Numbered from the stretch's first letter, positions 1-10,637 are shown. The stretch: 64,000 nt of DNA from Fragilaria crotonensis (GCA_022925895.1 JAKSYS010000300.1:1-64000), one strand, 5' to 3'. Notes: generated by a model from the sequence alone, not told the origin. Translations and numbers: made by a program.

Positions 1-140
1 TGATACCACGCTACTAGACTACCAATACTTACTTGGTGAGCTCATAACCACAATTTCATAGAATGTTCACGTTTCACCCATCAGCTGTGAGCTTCTTCAC
101 TTCGTCGAGGCCACTCTCCCGATCGAATCTCCTGTGCAAG

Positions 141-2694
141 ATGAAGTTGAGTGCAGTGGCCATCACGGCTTCGATCCTTTCCTGTGCAAATGCGTTTATA
201 GCACCACGAAGCAGTAAAGCTTCGTCCTCCCTCAGTATGGTGCTCGAAATGCCAAAGGAAAAAAAGATCTCCAAGTTGGAGACTCTCAAAGTAAACTCCG
301 ATCATCTGATCCATCCTCTCCCAGAGGTACGTGCATTGGTTCCAAACCAATTAGCATACAAGTGTCGCTTGACAGTTTGTAGAGATGATACGATATGTTA
401 CGTTATGTGTGAGCATGGGGGGTCACTCCCAACCTCTTTGCGCTTTATGTTTTTACTTCTGTGTCAGGAATCTTGTTGTAACCCCTACGATCGCCTGTGA
501 AGGAATCATTGCTGCCTGTACTATGCGTGCCTGCAGACCCAAGTCAATCCTTGTTATGCTAGTCAACAGACTACTCAAATCGTCTTGGTTCGGAGTTCTC
601 CTCCAATGTTTTCTCCAACGCAACACCGAAGTGATGAATTCATTCTTTCCCCGTCTGATCGATATATGCAGACGCAAAGAAAGGCCCAGTCCTACAAGCC
701 AGTGGACTACTCGGGTTTACTCTGATCGGTACTCCAATCATTGTTTCTTTTTGTTTGCGTTTTCCCTATGTTTGTTGTCTTCGACCAACCTCATACCGAA
801 GTGATGAATTCATTCTTTCCCCGTCTGATCGATACATGCAGACGCAAAGAAAGGCCCAGTCCTACAAGCCAGTGGACTACTCGGGTTTACTCTGATCGGT
901 ATTTTTACAAGATTGGTGGACGCCATAGGCTGTTTGTCTCGACCTCCACTGACATCCTTTTATACTCTTACATCTCTAACACCAACTTTCCTATTTGATT
1001 AGCAATTGGCCACAGAAGAGATTGGAATTTCGAAAGATGCATACCAAATCCTCAAATACCACGGTTCCTATCAGCAGTCAAACCGAGAGGCCAAGGGAAA
1101 AGAAAAGGATTTCCAGTTTATGTTGCGCCTCAAGCAACCTGCAGGGGAGTTGGCTCCAGAGCTCTTCCGCCTGCTGGACGACCTCAGTCGAGAGCACGGT
1201 CAAGGCGATCTTCGAGCAACTACCCGTCAATGCTTCCAAATCCACGGCATCATGAAGGGTGATCTCAAGACTGTAATTTCCTCAATCATGAACATCGGTT
1301 CCTCCACGGTTGGCGCTTGTGGTGATGTCTCTCGTAACGTCATGACCACCCCAGCTCCGTTCAACAGTCCTGAGTATGAATACGCCCGCGAGTATTCCAA
1401 GGTGTTTGCTCATCTGTTCCGCCCAATGACTCCAGCTTTTTCTGAAATCTGGCTTGATGGCGAGAAAGCTGCCACGGTGGAGACCTGGAGCAAGGAAGTT
1501 GCCCACCACAACGTCGACGAGGTCATGGTTCACGACAACGGTCGGGGAATCATCCTTCCAGATTCCGTCGAACCCCTTTACGGCGATCGCTATTTGCCAC
1601 GCAAGTTCAAAATTGGTGTCACTGTTCCAGGGGACAACTCGCTTGATATCTACACCAACGACATTGGAGTTGTAGTTATCTGCAATGAGGCTGGTGAGCT
1701 TGAGGGATTTAACCTCATGGTTGGTGGTGGTTTGGGTCGTACTCACAACCAGGAGAACACCTTTGCTCGCGCGGCCGATCACTTGGGTTACGTCCCGAAG
1801 GAAGATGTCATGGAGGTAACAAAGGCCATCCTCGCAGCACAACGTGATCATGGTAATCGTGACGTCCGCGCCAATGCTCGCATGAAGTACTTGGTGCACA
1901 CTCTTGGAATTGACAATTTCCGCAAGTTGGTGGAGAGCTACCACGGAAAGCCCATTCAGCCTTGGAGATCAATCAAGGACTGGAAGTATAACGATTGGAT
2001 GGGCTGGTGGGAACAAGGCGATGGAAAACTGTTCTACGGACAGCACATCGAGAACGGTCGTGTCAAGGACGAGGGAGACTTCCGATTGAAGACCGCTCTC
2101 CGTGTCATTGTTGACAAGTATAATCTTCGCATGGTGATGAGCCCAACTCAAAGCATCATCTTCCGTGACATTGATCCTAAGGACAAGAGCGGCATCGAAG
2201 CTATCCTGCGAGAGCATGGAATTAAACCAATTGAAGAGGTTGATCCACTCAATCGTCTCGCCATGGCCTGTCCAGCTCTTCCTCTTTGCGGTTTGGCTCA
2301 GACGGAGGCTGAACGCAAGATGCCAGATTACCTCGCCGAGGTGCGGGGTCTTCTGGGAAAGATGAATCTGGACGATGAGGAGATCATGATCCGTATGACC
2401 GGATGTCCAAACGGGTGTGCGCGACCGTACATGGCGGAGTTGGCGTTTGTTGGCGATGGCGCAAAATCTTACCAGGTATGGCTTGGTGGATCCCCCGTCT
2501 TGACTCGAACTGCCTATCCGTTCAAGGCTCGAATGCCAAACACTGAACTTGAGAAGACTTTGGAACCAATCTTGGCCATGTTCATCGAACAACGACAGCA
2601 GTTTGAGGCGTTCGGAGACTTCTGCTTCCGTGTTGGTGCGGATGCGATTGAGAAGTACTCGGAATCCTATGTTCCTGGCTCTGTCAAGGCGTAA
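141..2694 (+). CDS. SIR: Ferredoxin-sulfite reductase, plastid, assimilatory (two exons)
   Basis: Reduces sulfite to sulfide with six electrons from ferredoxin, a step of plastid sulfur assimilation. Exons are 141-326 and 1003-2694 (phase-0 intron, gtacgt...ttgattag), giving about 625 residues, the usual length for plant and cyanobacterial SiR. The N terminus is a signal peptide ending ANA|FIAP, the diatom plastid-import motif, followed by a Ser-rich transit region. The siroheme/4Fe-4S cysteines are present as CPALPLC (nt about 2268) and CPNGC (nt about 2403), the latter inside TGCPNGCARPYMAE. The motifs LKTV..I....GS..GACGD..RNV and VTVPGDNSLDIYTNDIGVVV and the ending VGDGAKSYQVWLGG fit SiR rather than nitrite reductase from what I know of the families. 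The ATG at 141 starts directly before the signal peptide. The reading frame is uninterrupted. Confidence 0.93.
625..901 (+). repeat. 107-bp direct duplication inside the SIR intron
   Basis: Positions 625-731 and 795-901 are the same 107 bp, offset by 170 bp with one visible mismatch (gatatatg versus gatacatg), separated by 63 bp of different sequence. Both lie inside the 676-nt SIR intron. The short open frames across them carry no recognisable protein. Near-identity suggests a recent local duplication. Confidence 0.9.
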
Positions 2695-3125
2695 GGACTT
2701 TCGCACCCATTTCATCAAGAAAGCCTTGAACTGGTCCCCATGGAGGCGCGGGAGTCAATTTTACAAAACAGATTACATATCATGGTACAAATAAGTTAAG
2801 GATCACAACTTACAATACATTATAGTGAGCGCTGGATAACAACTTAAGTTTTTGAGTTGTCTGTCCGCTCTATCTAACATGTCACTGTGAAAGCAGCCGC
2901 TGTGGACGTTTGCCAGTCTGCTTTCACATGTATATTGCTTGTAGCAAATCTGTCTTACCCGCCCTACTAGAAAGTCGCGGTCACATTGAACGTATAACAA
3001 TTTATGTACAGTCATCTTGCGTCTAGGATAAGGTAGGAACGAAGCAAGAATCGAATTCTCGAGTGTTGATACACATGTCTCTGTTGAGCAATGACACCAC
3101 AGTTTTGTTGTGAGGAGTCGCCATC
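2695..3125. other. Intergenic, SIR 3' side to MYB 3' side
   Basis: SIR (+) and the MYB gene (-) converge here, so this is 3' UTR and terminator sequence for both. I see no RNA gene, repeat or credible protein. An open minus-strand frame at 2803-3135 shows no domain and overlaps the MYB stop. Confidence 0.6.
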
Positions 3126-3705
3126 TCAGGCACACAGGAGGTGAAGATCAGCAAGGATATTCGCTGCGTCAACGTCTCTTTTGTTTGGTGTCATGTGAAG
3201 AATCGTAGAAGGAACAAAACTTGAAACGCACTGCTTTGCGTCTTCGTCTAGTGTCACGCTCATTTCAGTTGCATCGTCGCCACTCTCAAGATATTCGATA
3301 ACTTTTGCTCCTGACGCCAATTTCTTCAGCATGACTTGCGCATGTGTCTTCACCTGAATGGGTGTTCTAGGGAAAAATTTGTTTAGTGAGAAATGGATTG
3401 CTCAGCTCGCAATACCCAACACCAACGTCAAACTCACCGAGTAGGAATAAGTCTACTAATCTTTTTCCATTTCCCGCGTCCATAGCGATGTAGGCCCTCG
3501 AGGAACGCGCGTTTCTCCCACAGCTCCCTGAAAAAAAAGTTCGTATTTGAGATCAGAAGGAGGAGGCTTGTGGAAGCAACAGAGCCGCAGATTCGTGAAC
3601 TACTCACCATCGCCCAGTTTTGACCTCAGCCATATCTGCCCTCAAACACTTTTTCTTTCTGTCACGGGGACGCCTGTGCAGAGGACGGGGGGATGATACG
3701 GGCAT
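3126..3705 (-). CDS. Single-repeat MYB (SHAQKYF-like) transcription factor, three exons
   Basis: Reconstructed by splicing on the minus strand: exon 1 3705-3608, exon 2 3527-3438, exon 3 3366-3126, with GTGAGT donors at both introns and TTTTTTTTCAG and CCCTAG acceptors. The phases agree (98, 90 and 241 nt, total 143 codons), giving a 142-residue protein. Residues about 29-83 form a MYB/SANT repeat: TGRWELWEKRAFLEGLHRYG, then GKWKKIS, then IPTRTPIQVKTHAQ. This is the plant/stramenopile single-MYB class, in which the third helix normally ends SHAQKYF; here it reads THAQVML, so the signature is degenerate. A basic N terminus (RRPRDRKKK) could be a nuclear localisation signal. Probably a sequence-specific nuclear DNA-binding protein; its targets cannot be told from sequence. 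Confidence 0.82.
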
Positions 3706-3928
3706 GATAGATTCGAAGAGACAATGCGTAGGGAAATAAATGGTTGCAAGTTTTCAGTTTTAGAATTGTGAGATTTCTTCACTTGCATCGTTGCAAGACT
3801 CTAACATACTTTTTGAAAACCTTCCATCGACATTCAAAACGGTTGTGCAGGGTCGTGTACAAACTCTAACACACTTGTCAGGTTTCTAGCAGATTTCAAC
3901 ATCAGTGACAATGGCAAGAACAAGAATC

Positions 3929-4477
3929 TCAATTGCTATGAATTTCCACATCAATTGATTCCATGGGAGGCTCCTCATGTGAGGAAAAGTCGTGAGGCAA
4001 GGAATTAGACCGCTTCACAGGTTCTTGAACCTCGACCTCCATCATTTCAGCAGCAGCATTCCTTTTCAACTGAATGTTGAAATCATCTGTGGCAGCTTTC
4101 AAGCGAGACATCCTAACCATATGCTCCAGCCTATCAGCAACGACGTCTGTCTTAACCGGACCCTTCGTTCTTCCCGTAGCAAGTTGATACATAATGGCCC
4201 TGTGTGCCTTTTCCTGGTCAGACAGCAAAACATCACCTTCGCCATCAAGACTCTCCGTATCATCGTCTGAAGGGTTGAGGCTGCCTCCTGTAGCACACGA
4301 AGAACCTTCGTCACCAGATGAATCGTCTGACATACTCAACGTCATGGTTTGAAAGCTTTCGAGAAAGGTGCGACGCTTCTTGCGGCATGGTAGGACTGCA
4401 TGGCTCTCGTCCGACGCGAACGTCAGTTCCACCATTTCTCTGTCCTTCTCGTCACGATCCGCGCGACTTCGTCTCAT
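3929..4477 (-). CDS. Hypothetical acidic protein, 182 aa
   Basis: Open frame from ATG 4477 to a stop at 3929. I do not recognise a family. The N terminus is charged (MRRSRADRDEKDRE), followed by a basic patch RKKRRTFLESFQTM, a Ser/Asp-rich low-complexity stretch (about residues 50-85) and a helical C-terminal half with VVADRLEHMVRMSRLK and a final acidic segment. No membrane segment or signal peptide is visible. The basic patch and acidic tracts would suit a small nuclear or signalling-associated protein, but that is inference only. It is transcribed in the same direction as the MYB gene, about 220 bp upstream of it. Confidence 0.5.
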   Translation of the reverse strand: MRRSRADRDEKDREMVELTFASDESHAVLPCRKKRRTFLESFQTMTLSMSDDSSGDEGSSCATGGSLNPSDDDTESLDGEGDVLLSDQEKAHRAIMYQLATGRTKGPVKTDVVADRLEHMVRMSRLKAATDDFNIQLKRNAAAEMMEVEVQEPVKRSNSLPHDFSSHEEPPMESIDVEIHSN

Positions 4478-4694
4478 TATTGATGGCAAGAGAGGTCGGC
4501 AGAGCAATAGTTATGTAGAAATACTCCGCGAATGAGGTAATCGTATATCGAAGCATTCACAGAATCACGGTTGTCGACGTGATTTGACACGGAACGAACA
4601 CAACAGCTATGCATACACAGTATATGCATACGAGCATTTGGTTTGTCATTGATTCTACCAGCTACTGTACCACTGTAATACGGGTTAGCGTTTA

Positions 4695-4997
4695 CCGTCA
4701 GCGGCAGGCGAGGTAGACAGAAGCGAGCTGCTACTGTACATCGACGACGTCACCGGGTGTCAAGAGAATTCCGAATTCAACAGAATACCAGGCCCTACGG
4801 GGCTACCTCAGTAGGAACATGAAACAATTTTGCACTTGAATAGATGCAACCAGGCAGATGTACCCATTGTTGGTTGGAAACGAGTTTCGCAACAACAAGT
4901 TGGTCTCACACGACAGTGCCGAGGAACCTGATCCGAGAAGGTCCCCACGGCGTGCGAAGACCTAGAAGTAGAGTTAGCCAAGCTAAACGGTTTTTCG
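4695..4997 (+). repeat. Split direct repeat A1
   Basis: Begins ccgtcagcgg and ends gctaaacggtttttcg. It matches 10638-10930, differing by short indels (for example ctactgtacatcgac against ctacatcgac). As the 5' terminal repeat it should contain the promoter. Confidence 0.88.
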
Positions 4998-5031
4998 GAC
5001 TAGGTCGGGCGCAGCGAACGTTCCACGTACC

Positions 5032-6593
5032 ATGGCCCAACCTGTAAACCCACAAGTCGCAGGAGCGCTGCACCCGGAAGCGGTAGTGGCACCCACGGTC
5101 AATCGCACGTACCGAGAGTTATACAGCGAGGCTTCGAACAACCCTACACGCGAACGAACTGCTGGTTTTCTCTCAGGATACCGTTTCACCGACATAGGTG
5201 GGAATGGAGTCCCCACACCAGCGACGTTGCGAGACCAGACAGTCACCCTCAGTGACCGCCAACACATGGCATTCTTGGCACTCACAACCGGACAGGACGG
5301 GGCACTTGAGGTGGTGGTACTCCACCGAATGCTCCGATATTTGGATGCACCGGGGGACGATCCATCAGGTCTCCACGATCACGTCATCGGATTGGCAGGC
5401 GATATCCTGCCACACCAGTACCCGGCAGTCGATATACCGCAGACCGCATTCCACTTAGTGGGTAATGCAGTACGAGTACCGACAGTGGGAGCCATGACAA
5501 CACTGCTTCCCACTTGGGAGGATGAGCGACCGGCCTTGGGGCCCTACACGGAACAGGACCCCGAGACCGAGGTGGTACGACCGAGGTATCTGCAGTTAGT
5601 ACCGGGGCGATACGCAGCGCTGCTCATACACCGTCGACGCGTGCGGCCAAAGATAGCGTACCAGGAAATCGTGGGAGCTATGCACAGAACGAAACAGAGG
5701 CATGCCAAGACGTCATCACGTGGCTGCGTGCTGCGTGTACCGCCCGAGGGGGAGGGGGTGCCCTAAATGCCCTGCCTAGTGTCCTGCACACTTTCCTACC
5801 GCTGCACCTACCCCCGGAGGCCTACCGCTACGTGACTGCCAAAGTACACGCAGACTTACCCGCTTTGGCGGCCATCACAGATCGTGGTGGCGTGGGAGGC
5901 GTCGAAGCGGCAGCGCTGCTACGTACACTGGGGCTCGCCCGAGCCGCGGACGTTGGCGAAGCAGAGGACGACCGTGTGGTGGCGAGGGCCCCGAAGACGA
6001 TCGTGGACGTCTACAAAGAGACCTATTCCACACTACTGAGGTACTGCAACGTGGGAACTCCAGACGCAGTTGCCCCGGTCTGGGCGCGACTGGCAAACTG
6101 CCATAAGAGCGAACAACACACGGTGTTGATGCAGGAGTTGCAAAAGGTGTGCATGGCACGCGGCCTAGCAACTGAGCTACATACCCCGGTGATCACCACC
6201 ACACTGAAGCAGATGGTGATGGGCTTCCAGTTTGCGGGTTTCGGCATCGACGACCTGACGTCCGGGTGCCAACCATTCCTGGTGGCATACGCTGGGAGCG
6301 CCAACCATTATCTTGCGGTGGCCGCTGCCGATGTGGGGAACCAGCTCTCCCAAGGTGAGCAGAACGCTAGCCTCTCGGATTACCGATCGATTCGTGAGAA
6401 GGAAAAGGTAAAGTTCCCGCGAGATATCTCAGAGGTGTGCATCACCATGAACCGATATGCTATACTCTGCCAGTGCCTCTTCAAGGCGCGGGCCACCTCA
6501 CCCGCCGTGGAGATGCTGTGGGCCACGGCGGCCGGTTTCCAGAATAGCGCCCCTTTATGGCCGAACGCTTACACGGTGGCGGCGCAGGGCTAG
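5032..6593 (+). pseudogene. Gag-like ORF of the retrotransposon, frameshifted
   Basis: Starts at ATG 5032, 34 bp after A1. The first frame runs to a stop at 5764-5766, but coding-like sequence moves to another frame within about 5655-5690 (from ...YQEIVGAMHR to ...ETEACQDVITWLRAAC...) and then continues to 6593. Together this is a protein of roughly 520 residues in the position where DIRS/Ngaro elements encode their capsid-like protein. It has no enzymatic motif. The change of frame is most simply a one-base indel, so this copy is broken or mis-sequenced. I assign gag by position, not by a recognised domain. Confidence 0.6.
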
Positions 6594-6605
6594 CCCTGAC
6601 CTACC

Positions 6606-7191
6606 ATGCGAGGATCCTCCGAGCGATTCAAGTCAGTGTACACGTACATGCAGCAAGTGGCCAGCAACGTAGTCGACGGCATCGCGGGCATTGACCTCCC
6701 CAACTTCAACGTCCTGATCCAGGAGCTCAAACGGGGCGTTCCACAACTCTACAAACTGGGTGGACATTCCCGACCAATACCTCGACGCACACCCGTCGCA
6801 AAGTGGAGGCGCCCCAACGAACGCGGGGAGCAGTGGAGGTGCATCCACAACGGCGACACAGGCATCCACCCGGACGGGTGTCTCGACCCTCACGGCTGAC
6901 ACGCACGCACGCCCGAGCAGCGTCGCCCGAGTGGAGAACACAGCGGGCGATCCAGAGTTCGCAGGCATCACGCTCCGCCCCGGCGGAACCCGTAACATAT
7001 TGCGAGAGCACCGACCACCCACGAACGATGCTGGTAATGAATTCTGTGTCGCATGGTGGACCAAAGGAGGGTGCTTCCCGAACTGTGGCCGACGTGCCAC
7101 GCATGTCCCTTTCGCATCGGCTAGCGAACGCACACGGCTTCTGGCGTACGTGCGCACGCACCTCCAGGCGTCGGGGGGAGGCGCCACCTGA
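6606..7191 (+). pseudogene. Gag C-terminal region with CCCH zinc-knuckle-like motif, frameshifted
   Basis: Two overlapping open frames (6606-6899 and 6760-7191) appear to be one coding segment, with the frame changing near 6721-6735 at ...FNVLIQEL to NWVDIPDQYL.... The second part is a Ser/Thr/Gly-rich linker followed by FCVAWWTKGGCFPNCGRRATH, a C-x7-C-x3-C-x4-H arrangement typical of the nucleic-acid-binding end of gag proteins in this element group. It may be continuous with the preceding gag ORF, from which it is separated by 12 bp containing in-frame stops. Confidence 0.55.
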
Positions 7192-7362
7192 CGGGATTGC
7201 CAGGGCGAGGCTGCATGCAGCACGCCCTGGCTGCAGGACGCTCCCCCGTGGGAAACGGGAGAGCCCGTTCCGCGCGTTCGGGATACTGCGAACAGCAGTG
7301 GTAGACGAGGACAGAAACGACCCGCAGAACAAATCTCGGACGCGGAAGAGGCTCTCGGTAAG

Positions 7363-9597
7363 TTGGCAATGTCAGCGGCGCGGCTCATGTTACAGCGTGG
7401 ATGGCGCCAGGTGTTTCAAGACAAGAGAGGTCGGTCGCACATCACTGAGAATGTCCGTGCTCTACCCCACAAGGCATCCCGATTGCTCGAACACCTTCGT
7501 GTTCGGGGTGCAGCAGTGCCGACTGCGACACCCCCCTGGTCTCAACAGCGACGCGACGAGGCCATGCAACGCGGAGCTCACCAGTCATCGCAGGCTGAGC
7601 GCGAGTTCGTGTGTCGTGAAATGCTGGATTTCTGCAGGCAAGGATACTGGGTGGTGGTACCATACGAAGCCGTTCGGCATCTCCCCAACCTGCGCATCTC
7701 CCCGCTTGGGGTGGTTCCACAACGTGATCGGCGCCCGAGACTCATCGTCGATTACACATATTCAGGCCTTAACGATGACACGGTCCCGATGGCCCCCCGG
7801 GAGGCGATGCAATTCGGACGGGCCTTGCAGCGCATCTGCAAGCGCATTGTACATTCCAACCCACAGTATGGGCCGGTGAAAATGGCGAAGATCGATATTG
7901 CTGATGGCTTCTACAGAGTTTGGGTACAGCTGCGAGATATTCTTAAGTTAGGGGTTGCGTTACCTTCTGCTCATGGTCAAGCCCCCTTAATCGCATTCCC
8001 GTTAGAGCTGCCAATGGGGTGGGTCGAATCCCCTCCCTACTTTACAGCCCTGACGGAGACAGCGTGCGACATGGCCAATGCCCTATTGGCCACACAGGAC
8101 GTCCAACTGAGGCACCCACACCGATTGGAGGTGATGGCCTCCACACCTCCTGCCAGCGGCGGCGGGACCCTCACGCGAGTGGCCACGTCTCGTGCCCCCA
8201 CTCCAGCAGGTCTCGACGTCTCGAGGTCCCGACCACCCCCGGTCGGAGCGGTCGACGTCTACGTCGACGACTTCCTGCTGCTGGCGCAGACGAAACGCCA
8301 GCAAACACGAGTAATGCGCGCCGCCTTGCACGCCATCGATGGGGTGTTCCGTCCACTCCAACCCACCGACCCGGAGCACCGCAAAGAACCAACCTCAATC
8401 AAGAAGATGCAACAGGGGGATGCCTGCTGGCTACCATACAAGCGGATGCTTGGCTGGGACATTGATACGCGCGCACTGACGCTCAATCTTCCTCCACATC
8501 GGATCGAACGCCTCCGCGACGTCCTAGAATGGCTGCGGCCTCCCCGTAAGCGACTCTCCAGGGCGAAGTGGCATCGCATGCTCGGCGAGCTGCGGTCCAT
8601 GTCTCCGGCACTTCCGGGCACGCGGGGATTGTTCTCCACACTGCAGGACGCGCTCAGCCGCGGGGATCATTCGCGCGTCCGCTTGACGCAACATGTTTAC
8701 GATACTGCGGACGACTTCACCACCCTCGTCGACTCACTCGCCGAACGCCCCACACGCCTGACCGAGCTCGTTCCGACCGCTCCCACACACATCGGTGCGT
8801 GCGATGCCTGCCAGGTAGGCATGGGTGGCGTTTGGCTGGCTTGCGACGAACGCACCCCCCCTTTTGTGTGGCGTCAACGGTTCGCTCCTCTGGTAGCTGG
8901 CGCCCTCATCACGTCGGACAACCCGCGGGGTTCACTGTCTATCTCGGATCTCGAATTGGCAGGGATGATCGCTCACAAGGACGCCCTCGCGTCCACCCAT
9001 GACATCCGCGAGCGGACCATCTGGGTGGCTAGCGACAACCGGGCGGCCGTGTCATGGTCCACAAAAGGGTCTTCGACCTCCGTGGCTGCCCGAGCCTACC
9101 TTCTCCGCCTCAATGCTCTCCACCAACGCCACTACCGCTACCTTGCTCGCCATCACTACATCCCGGGACCGGTGAACTCCATGGCGGATGACGCCAGCCG
9201 CCGCTGGGACATGTCGGATGATGACCTTCTCACCCACCTCAATACTGCTTATCCACAGGCTCACTCTTGGACCATGCACCACCTGCCCTCCGCCATCAAC
9301 TGTGCCTTGACTGGCGCGCTCTGCAAGCGACGACAACCTCTCGGGTTTCTGAACAACGCAGCGCCTCTGCCGACGCCAGTTGGCGCTTGTGGGCGTCCTT
9401 CTGCGAGGGCCTACAACTGGACCCATGGGCCTTGGGCCCAAGCGACCCCATTCCACTGCTCCAGCTCTTTGCACAGCGATACCGCACCGGATCGATCGCG
9501 CCCGGCCGCCAACCTGTCCGATCTCGCACAGTGGAGGATGCCGTACGAGCGGTGGGACAGGCGTACGCCCGGATGGGGACCCCTGACCCTCGCATGA
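7363..9597 (+). CDS. Reverse transcriptase-RNase H of Ngaro/DIRS-like retrotransposon
   Basis: Copies the element's RNA into DNA. The 744-residue open frame contains the RT fingers/palm (RPRLIVDYTYSGLND, KMAKIDIADGFYRVWV), the catalytic VYVDDFLLL box near residue 300, and an RNase H domain with GACDACQVGMGGVW (about residue 480), a LELAGMIAHKDAL segment with the Glu, WVASDNRAAVSW and NSMADDASR. This order and the D-E-D-D residues match the DIRS/Ngaro RNase H. The end of the frame (after about 9340) is unlikely to be real coding sequence: there the tyrosine recombinase reads in another frame, and in an intact copy the two could be fused. The first ATG is chosen by default; the true start could be a little upstream. 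Confidence 0.85.
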   Translation: MAMSAARLMLQRGWRQVFQDKRGRSHITENVRALPHKASRLLEHLRVRGAAVPTATPPWSQQRRDEAMQRGAHQSSQAEREFVCREMLDFCRQGYWVVVPYEAVRHLPNLRISPLGVVPQRDRRPRLIVDYTYSGLNDDTVPMAPREAMQFGRALQRICKRIVHSNPQYGPVKMAKIDIADGFYRVWVQLRDILKLGVALPSAHGQAPLIAFPLELPMGWVESPPYFTALTETACDMANALLATQDVQLRHPHRLEVMASTPPASGGGTLTRVATSRAPTPAGLDVSRSRPPPVGAVDVYVDDFLLLAQTKRQQTRVMRAALHAIDGVFRPLQPTDPEHRKEPTSIKKMQQGDACWLPYKRMLGWDIDTRALTLNLPPHRIERLRDVLEWLRPPRKRLSRAKWHRMLGELRSMSPALPGTRGLFSTLQDALSRGDHSRVRLTQHVYDTADDFTTLVDSLAERPTRLTELVPTAPTHIGACDACQVGMGGVWLACDERTPPFVWRQRFAPLVAGALITSDNPRGSLSISDLELAGMIAHKDALASTHDIRERTIWVASDNRAAVSWSTKGSSTSVAARAYLLRLNALHQRHYRYLARHHYIPGPVNSMADDASRRWDMSDDDLLTHLNTAYPQAHSWTMHHLPSAINCALTGALCKRRQPLGFLNNAAPLPTPVGACGRPSARAYNWTHGPWAQATPFHCSSSLHSDTAPDRSRPAANLSDLAQWRMPYERWDRRTPGWGPLTLA

Positions 9598-10454
9598 ATC
9601 CACACGGCGACCTCGACCTCCGTTTGACATCCCTCTATCGTGCGTGGGCACGCGCTGACGCTCCCCCTCATCGCGTCAAACCTTTGCCTGTCTCTGTGGT
9701 CACTCAGGTCTGGACCCTTGCCCAAGATGAAGGCACGGCTCCCGCTCTTGCTGCCGCCGACTGCCTCATCCTTGGGTTTTACTTTCTCCTGCGCCCGGGC
9801 GAATATTTGGGGACTCCCCCCTCCCACGGGCCGAGTCCAATGTTTCGCCTACAAGACATTCGCCTGTGGATTGGCTCGCGCGCGCTTGATACCTTCACTG
9901 CCCCTGAGGACGATCTCCTTGCGGCCACCTTTGCCACGTTAACATTCACCACCCAGAAGAACGGGGTGCGCAACGAGACGATCGGCCACGGTCGCTCGGG
10001 ACATCCTCACCTCTGCCCGGTGCGCTGTCTGGCGACCCGCGTCATCGCCCTTCGTCAGTGGGCGGCCACGCCATCCACCCCTCAACGCTGTGCGCGTGGC
10101 GCACCAGCCTTCCTTCCGATACGTCCTCGCGTCCGACCTCACCGCGCGCATCCGCATCGCCATCGCATTGCACCCGGACCCAGCGTACACCATCAGCGAC
10201 GTCACCGTTCGCTCCACCCCGCAGGCGGGGCCATGGCGTTGCTGTGCGCGGGCGTCGACAGCGACCGCATACGCCTCGTGGGCCGGTGGCGCTCCGGCGA
10301 GATGTACCGGTACTTGCACGTGCAAGCACAACCGGTGATGAACGGTTTAGCCGCCGCCATGCTTCGTGGCGCTCCCTCACCCCGGCAACTTTCCCACCTT
10401 CTTCGGCCCCCCTCCCTTTCCAGCCTTTGGCCCTTGGGCCGGGACGTACAATAG
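9267..10454 (+). CDS. Tyrosine recombinase of the retrotransposon, probably defective
   Basis: Integrase of DIRS-order elements, related to lambda integrase. Overlaps the RT-RNase H frame by 331 bp. Recognisable parts are an N-terminal helical region (SWRLWASFCEGLQLDPW), the first catalytic Arg in FYFLLRPGEYLG (about residue 175), TQKNGVRNETIGHGRSGHPHLCPVRC, and a C-terminal AGGAMALLCAGVDSDRIRLV then GRWRS...MYRYLHVQ with the likely catalytic Tyr (about residue 347). Between about 10060 and 10200 the coding signal moves into another frame (VAHQPSFRYVLASDLTARIR) and back, so the box 2 region is scrambled; it reads RSLHPAGGA where HxxR or RSLRAGGA would be expected. Two compensating indels are likely and would inactivate the enzyme. 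Confidence 0.75.
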   Translation: MDHAPPALRHQLCLDWRALQATTTSRVSEQRSASADASWRLWASFCEGLQLDPWALGPSDPIPLLQLFAQRYRTGSIAPGRQPVRSRTVEDAVRAVGQAYARMGTPDPRMNPHGDLDLRLTSLYRAWARADAPPHRVKPLPVSVVTQVWTLAQDEGTAPALAAADCLILGFYFLLRPGEYLGTPPSHGPSPMFRLQDIRLWIGSRALDTFTAPEDDLLAATFATLTFTTQKNGVRNETIGHGRSGHPHLCPVRCLATRVIALRQWAATPSTPQRCARGAPAFLPIRPRVRPHRAHPHRHRIAPGPSVHHQRRHRSLHPAGGAMALLCAGVDSDRIRLVGRWRSGEMYRYLHVQAQPVMNGLAAAMLRGAPSPRQLSHLLRPPSLSSLWPLGRDVQ

Positions 10455-10637
10455 GCACTTCCCAGTGCCCACGTACGACGAGGTGGAAGGGCATGGTAAC
10501 ATTCTTAGTAAAGATGCAACTATACCCATCCACCCACATGATCTACTAGCAGTAGCTACTACTGCCGCACATCGGGATAACAACCCAGCTCGCAGAGTCT
10601 GACGAGCCGCCGCTGAGGCGGGAAGGCTACGCATCCG
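10439..10637 (+). repeat. Split direct repeat B1
   Basis: Starts ccgggacgtacaatagg and ends gctacgcatcc, immediately before A2. Nearly identical to 10945-11143; the visible difference is gggaagg against gggaaagg. B1-A2 forms the internal junction used as template for circularisation in this element class. Confidence 0.88.

Noticed and set aside
385-998. Open frames across the SIR intron
   Set aside because: They run through both copies of the internal duplication, lack any domain, and lie between a good donor and acceptor that join SIR in phase 0.
141-2694. Ferredoxin-nitrite reductase as identity of the first gene
   Set aside because: Both enzymes share siroheme/4Fe-4S motifs, but the GACGDxxRNV region, the VTVPGDNSLD segment and the PYMAELAFVGDG ending fit sulfite reductase much better from what I know of the families.
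1282-2718. Long minus-strand open frames antisense to SIR
   Set aside because: They are complementary shadows of a highly conserved coding exon with no domain of their own.
2803-3135. 110-residue minus-strand frame
   Set aside because: No family resemblance, and it overlaps the end of the MYB gene; probably 3' UTR.
6633-7388. 251-residue minus-strand frame inside the retrotransposon
   Set aside because: GC-rich DNA gives long open frames by chance; it is antisense to the gag region and has no domain.
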